Shown here in pieces: positions 61,044 through 64,000 of a DNA stretch of 64,000 bases (positions are counted from its first letter, which is position 1; each line of letters opens with the position of its first letter). The notes beneath the pieces are model-generated. The model saw only the letters and a list, made by a program, of their open reading frames with translations. It did not search any database and was not told the DNA's origin. The stretch comes from Corynebacterium glyciniphilum AJ 3170. Its GTDB lineage: Bacteria; Actinomycetota; Actinomycetes; Mycobacteriales; Mycobacteriaceae. The translations under genes and the position numbers were made by a program. The stretch spans positions 2,852,001 through 2,916,000 of the forward strand of contig NZ_CP006842.1 of NCBI RefSeq assembly GCF_000626675.1, in the 5' to 3' direction.

Positions 61044-62060
61044 TTAAAGGATCTGTGATTCTCTGGCGTCCGACGCTCCGCCGCTGGGAGGTTCGCCGCC
61101 GGGGCCGCCGCCGTCACCGCCGGAACCTCCCGGACCACCGCCTGCGGGGGCGGCACCGGCGGTGGGCTCGGTGGTCGTGTCCACCCGCACCGTCAGCGAA
61201 GCGATGTATCCGGAGTCCACGTCACCGGTGATGGTGGCCATCTGCAATGCACCGGCGTCCTCACCGAACACGTTGTCGGTGTCGAGAGTGATCTGAGACA
61301 GGTTGTCTGACGATCCGTCGTAGACCGCGGAGGTGTAGACGTCGGTGAGGACGTCCTCCGGGATCGCCATCTGGGAGGTGGAGATCGCATTGGCGGAATC
61401 GTCGGTGGAATCCACGTCGGGGTACACCTCGAAGTGGATGTGGGTCCATCGTCCGGTGTAACAACCCGGCATCACGGACGTGAATGTCACTGTTCCGTCG
61501 GCATCAGCCACCTGGACTCCACGGAGCCAGGTCTCGTCCTCGACGCCCTCGGAATACATCGAGTACTGTCCCTGGGCGTCACAGTGCCAGGCGTACACGG
61601 CGACATCGGCAAAGGGTGCATCGTCATTGGCCATGTCGGTGATGGTGAAGGTGAACTCCAACGGCACGCCGTCGACCGGGGCATCGACACCGATGCTGGA
61701 ACGGATGTCGCTGCGTACGATCCCCGACTCCGACAACACGTCCGGGCCGTTGGAACCGTCTGCCGGGTAGGGGCCTGCGGTCTCGTCCGGAATCTCGCCG
61801 GTCGGCAGCGTCGATGACGCGGCGCTACCGGTGGTCGTTGTCGCACTGGTCGCGCCGGACGTCGAGTTCGAGCAGGCCGCAAGGGCGACAGCTCCTGCCC
61901 CGGCAACGCCTGCGCCGAGAAACATCCGGCGACTCACCAGGGTACGCAGATCGAACCTGACGCCCTGGTCAACGACCTCCTCTTCCGGACGGTCAAGCAG
62001 TCGGCCCTCGTAGACGGGGCCGTCGGGGGTGTCGGTGGGTTCGGGCACGCGGGTGGCCAT
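61044..62060 (-). CDS. Tat-exported lipoprotein related to intradiol ring-cleavage dioxygenases
   Basis: A 338-residue protein with about 30 leading residues, then a twin-arginine signal SRRMFLGAGVAGAGAVALAA ending in a lipobox Cys (about residue 62). The catalytic domain has the intradiol dioxygenase layout: AVYAWHCDAQGQYSMY (first Tyr), WLRGVQVADADGTVTFTSV, MPGCYTGRW (second Tyr) and HIHFEVYPD (two His). This is the set of four Fe(III) ligands of protocatechuate/catechol dioxygenases. The C-terminal 35 residues are Gly/Pro-rich. ATG 62060 has AAGGAGG 6 nt upstream. It heads the tatA-tatC-tatB operon and is the obvious cargo. Confidence 0.9.
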   Translation of the reverse strand: MATRVPEPTDTPDGPVYEGRLLDRPEEEVVDQGVRFDLRTLVSRRMFLGAGVAGAGAVALAACSNSTSGATSATTTTGSAASSTLPTGEIPDETAGPYPADGSNGPDVLSESGIVRSDIRSSIGVDAPVDGVPLEFTFTITDMANDDAPFADVAVYAWHCDAQGQYSMYSEGVEDETWLRGVQVADADGTVTFTSVMPGCYTGRWTHIHFEVYPDVDSTDDSANAISTSQMAIPEDVLTDVYTSAVYDGSSDNLSQITLDTDNVFGEDAGALQMATITGDVDSGYIASLTVRVDTTTEPTAGAAPAGGGPGGSGGDGGGPGGEPPSGGASDARESQIL

Positions 62061-62102
62061 GATGGTCCTCCTTGGTCTTCGGGACTTTGCGGGGTCTTCA
62101 GT

Positions 62103-62130
62103 GATGGAGACGGACTGCTGTCCGTCCATC
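62103..62130. promoter_or_regulatory. Dyad in the leader of the dioxygenase-tat operon
   Basis: GACGGAC (62109-62115) and GTCCGTC (62120-62126) pair around TGCT; GATG/CATC extends the stem after a 2-nt bulge. It ends about 40 bp before the ATG, in the 183-bp gap after ispF. Possible regulator site or leader hairpin. Confidence 0.4.
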
Positions 62131-62243
62131 ACCGTGACCTTGAGTCTCGTCGACCGTGACACCTGCCGCGTCCCCCCTACGCAGTCATCACGTACCCCCA
62201 CCGCAGTATTCCGCGGTACACCCCCTGCGCTACCCGGAATATT

Positions 62244-62732
62244 TTACCGGTCGGACGCGCCGTCCTGCCAGACGACAGCCGTCGCCACTGCGGCCACGCC
62301 CTCACCACGTCCGGCGAACCCGAGGTGGTCGGTCGTCGTAGCCGAGACACTCACCGGGGCGCCGATATGACCGGAAAGAACCTGCTCCGCCTCCGTACGC
62401 CGCGGCCCCATCTTCGGGCGGTTCCCGATCATCTGGACAGCAGCGTTGCCGATGGTGAAGCCCTGGGACTCCAGAAGCTCCCGGCATTCGGTGAGCAGCT
62501 GGGCCCCGGTGACTCCTGCGTACTCGTCGCGTCCGACTCCGACGAACGAGCCGAGATCGCCGAGACCGGCAGCAGACAGCAGGGCATCCACGACAGCATG
62601 CGCGACCACGTCGCCATCGGAATGCCCCTCGCACCCGTCGACCCCGTCGAACAACAGGCCGGCCATCCAGCACGGCTTACCGCTCTGTACCTGGTGTGCA
62701 TCAGTGGCCACACCGACCCGTGGGATGATCAC
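62244..62732 (-). CDS. ispF: 2-C-methyl-D-erythritol 2,4-cyclodiphosphate synthase
   Basis: A 162-residue protein, the normal family length. Metal ligands Asp and His in GVATDAHQV (residues about 9-13) and His in [18 protein letters not shown]; the CDP-binding KMGPRR and [13 protein letters not shown] close the active site. It cyclises CDP-methylerythritol phosphate in the MEP isoprenoid pathway. GTG 62732 overlaps the ispD stop by four bases. Confidence 0.97.
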   Translation of the reverse strand: MIIPRVGVATDAHQVQSGKPCWMAGLLFDGVDGCEGHSDGDVVAHAVVDALLSAAGLGDLGSFVGVGRDEYAGVTGAQLLTECRELLESQGFTIGNAAVQMIGNRPKMGPRRTEAEQVLSGHIGAPVSVSATTTDHLGFAGRGEGVAAVATAVVWQDGASDR

Positions 62733-63628
62733 GCCACTCCCCCGTCGCCCGCCATCCGGTGGGCCCGCTCGAGATCTTCAGGCAGCGTGATCTTGAACGC
62801 CTGCTCGTCGCCGCAGACCGTCACGACCGTCTCACCCGCCATCTCCATCAGCGAAGAGTCATCCGTGACCACGACGGGAGCCAGGTCCGACGGTGGCTCG
62901 CCGGTGGGGTGCGCTGAGTCGAGTTCCTCCCTCGCCTGCTGCATCTGGTTCGCTGCGAGCAACCTGTCGAAGGCGAAGACCTGCGGGGTCTGCGCTGCCC
63001 GCAGGTTTCGACGTTGCGGAGTAGAGCGGACGACCTCGGCTCCGTCCAGGGCCCCACCCGTCACCGTCTCCACCACCTTGACCGTGTCTGTCACCGGTAC
63101 AACCGGCACCGCACCGGCCCACGAGCCGGTGGACACCCCCTCCGCCGCCGCGGCGACGGTGGCGCGGATCATCTCCGGCGGAGCGAGACACCGGGCGGCG
63201 TCATGAACGGCGACGAGGAAGCCCTCGGGCAGGTCACCCGGATCATCACGGTCCGCATCGGCGGTATCCGGACTGGAACCGTCTCCACCGATATGTGTCT
63301 GGATCGCTTCCAGGCCTGCACGCACGGAGTCTGACCGGTCGGTCCCACCGAGAACCACGGAGACCTCCATCGGTGCCCACAGCCCGATCTGGCTGCTCAC
63401 CAGTTCGTGGGTGTGTTCAACCATGTCGGTGGAGACTGTCACCACGGCGTGACCGACAGACTCCGATGCCGCGAGCCCGTCCAGGCATCGCTCCAGGATG
63501 GTACGGCCACCGACGTGCACGAAAGCTTTCGGCAGGACCTCCCCCAGGCGTGTTCCGCTGCCAGCGGCAGCAACAACGGCGTACACCCGGTCAAGACCGT
63601 CCACAGCGTCATCCACCGCGCCTGCCAC
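62729..63628 (-). CDS. ispD: 2-C-methyl-D-erythritol 4-phosphate cytidylyltransferase
   Basis: A 299-residue protein. CTP-binding loop [20 protein letters not shown], substrate residues in [19 protein letters not shown], and [15 protein letters not shown]. It is about 60 residues longer than E. coli IspD owing to acidic insertions (near [16 protein letters not shown]). It converts MEP to CDP-ME, the step before the kinase and IspF. GTG 63628 starts 5 bp after the carD stop with GAGGA 9 nt upstream, so carD-ispD-ispF form one unit. Confidence 0.96.
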   Translation of the reverse strand: MAGAVDDAVDGLDRVYAVVAAAGSGTRLGEVLPKAFVHVGGRTILERCLDGLAASESVGHAVVTVSTDMVEHTHELVSSQIGLWAPMEVSVVLGGTDRSDSVRAGLEAIQTHIGGDGSSPDTADADRDDPGDLPEGFLVAVHDAARCLAPPEMIRATVAAAAEGVSTGSWAGAVPVVPVTDTVKVVETVTGGALDGAEVVRSTPQRRNLRAAQTPQVFAFDRLLAANQMQQAREELDSAHPTGEPPSDLAPVVVTDDSSLMEMAGETVVTVCGDEQAFKITLPEDLERAHRMAGDGGVA

Positions 63629-63633
63629 CGGGG

Positions 63634-64000
63634 TCAGTCCTCGTCTTCGCCGAGTTCGTCATCAAGATCGACGGACTGCGGCGCATCCTCCTCGGTGACA
63701 CCAGCGGCGCGACGAGCCGCCGACTCCTCACGGTGCCGCACAATGGTCTCCTCCATCTTGCGTACCGTGGCGTCGGCCTTCTCGTCATCCACACCCTCAG
63801 CGAGAGCCAGCTCCCCGACGAGAACCAGCCGTGCCTTAGCGAGCATGCGCTTCTCGCCGGCGGACAGCCCACGATCCTGGTCGCGACGCCACAGGTCGCG
63901 AACAACTTCGGCGACACGGTTCACGTCGCCGGACGCCAGACGTTCCTGATTGGCCTTGTAGCGACGGGACCAGTTGCCCGCCTCTTCAACATCCGTCTCC
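63634..64000 (-). CDS. carD: CarD-family RNA polymerase-binding regulator, C-terminal part (5' end outside window)
   Basis: The frame is open to the window edge; about 121 residues are visible of a family of about 165-195. [38 protein letters not shown] and [18 protein letters not shown] form the helical DNA-binding domain of mycobacterial CarD, which stabilises the open promoter complex at rRNA and other promoters. The tail is acidic. The MNRVAEVV methionine at 63924 is internal. Linkage to ispD-ispF is as in other corynebacteria. Confidence 0.94.
   Translation of the reverse strand, partial: ETDVEEAGNWSRRYKANQERLASGDVNRVAEVVRDLWRRDQDRGLSAGEKRMLAKARLVLVGELALAEGVDDEKADATVRKMEETIVRHREESAARRAAGVTEEDAPQSVDLDDELGEDED

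Overview
The window is high-GC chromosomal DNA from an actinobacterium, almost certainly a Corynebacterium. Pyruvate carboxylase, PurB, ThrE, OtsA/OtsB and the PhoP-like response regulator read like Corynebacterium glutamicum proteins. Several gene blocks keep the order I recall from that species: purB/purD then phoR-phoS; thrE, a Lys-rich protein, otsA, a lipoprotein, otsB, a LacI regulator and a zinc-type ABC transporter; ispF-ispD-carD. Genes are dense on both strands. Co-directional genes often share stop and start bases (TGATG, GTGA, ATGA), and several convergent neighbours overlap at their ends. No phage, insertion sequence, CRISPR array or rRNA was seen. There is one tRNA (Thr, anticodon TGT).

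Layout. 1-4.9 kb: 3' part of pyc with a triplicated stop region and a very strong hairpin, an Lrp regulator divergent from a LysE exporter, then purB. 5-9.9 kb: a siderophore-binding lipoprotein; a minus-strand purD-lipoprotein-nei-hypothetical run; a HIT protein coupled to a lipase-like hydrolase. 11-16 kb: PadR regulator with a clear operator, an ABC/FtsX exporter and a second hydrolase. 15.8-23.6 kb: PhoS/PhoR two-component system, L,D-transpeptidase, acetyltransferase, crtB-crtI carotenoid genes, MFS. 23.6-28.8 kb: IrtA/IrtB iron-siderophore importer behind a likely iron-responsive control region, acetyltransferase, DoxX-like protein. 29-32.5 kb: an unusual Gly/Ser/Phe repeat protein, then a glycerol module (dihydroxyacetone kinase and glycerol dehydrogenase).

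32.5-41.3 kb is accessory-looking: DUF418 protein, LppP/LprE-like lipoprotein, two paralogous 130-residue membrane proteins, an amber-interrupted small gene, small hydrophobic ORFs, a pentapeptide-repeat protein, an MFS and an EIIABC phosphotransferase permease, ending at the tRNA. 41.5-51 kb is the conserved thrE-ots-znu block. 51-56 kb: rlmB and cysS separated by an MFS gene, a frameshifted TM2-like gene and the relic of a FitAB/VapBC toxin-antitoxin pair. 55.8-57.4 kb: FAH-family enzyme and lipoprotein. 57.4-62.1 kb: a NarL-type two-component system beside a complete tatA-tatC-tatB operon led by a twin-arginine lipoprotein related to intradiol dioxygenases. The window ends with ispF, ispD and the 3' part of carD.

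How genes work together. Iron: the lipoprotein at 5.0 kb and IrtAB could be one uptake route. Glycerol: GldA makes dihydroxyacetone, which the kinase phosphorylates. Trehalose: OtsA and OtsB. The most distinctive unit is the Tat translocase packaged with its own probable substrate. A second genome-wide-looking trait is that many genes carry a TANNNT -10 element 6-8 nt before the start codon, the layout expected for leaderless mRNAs. All assignments come from reading the sequence; no database search was run.
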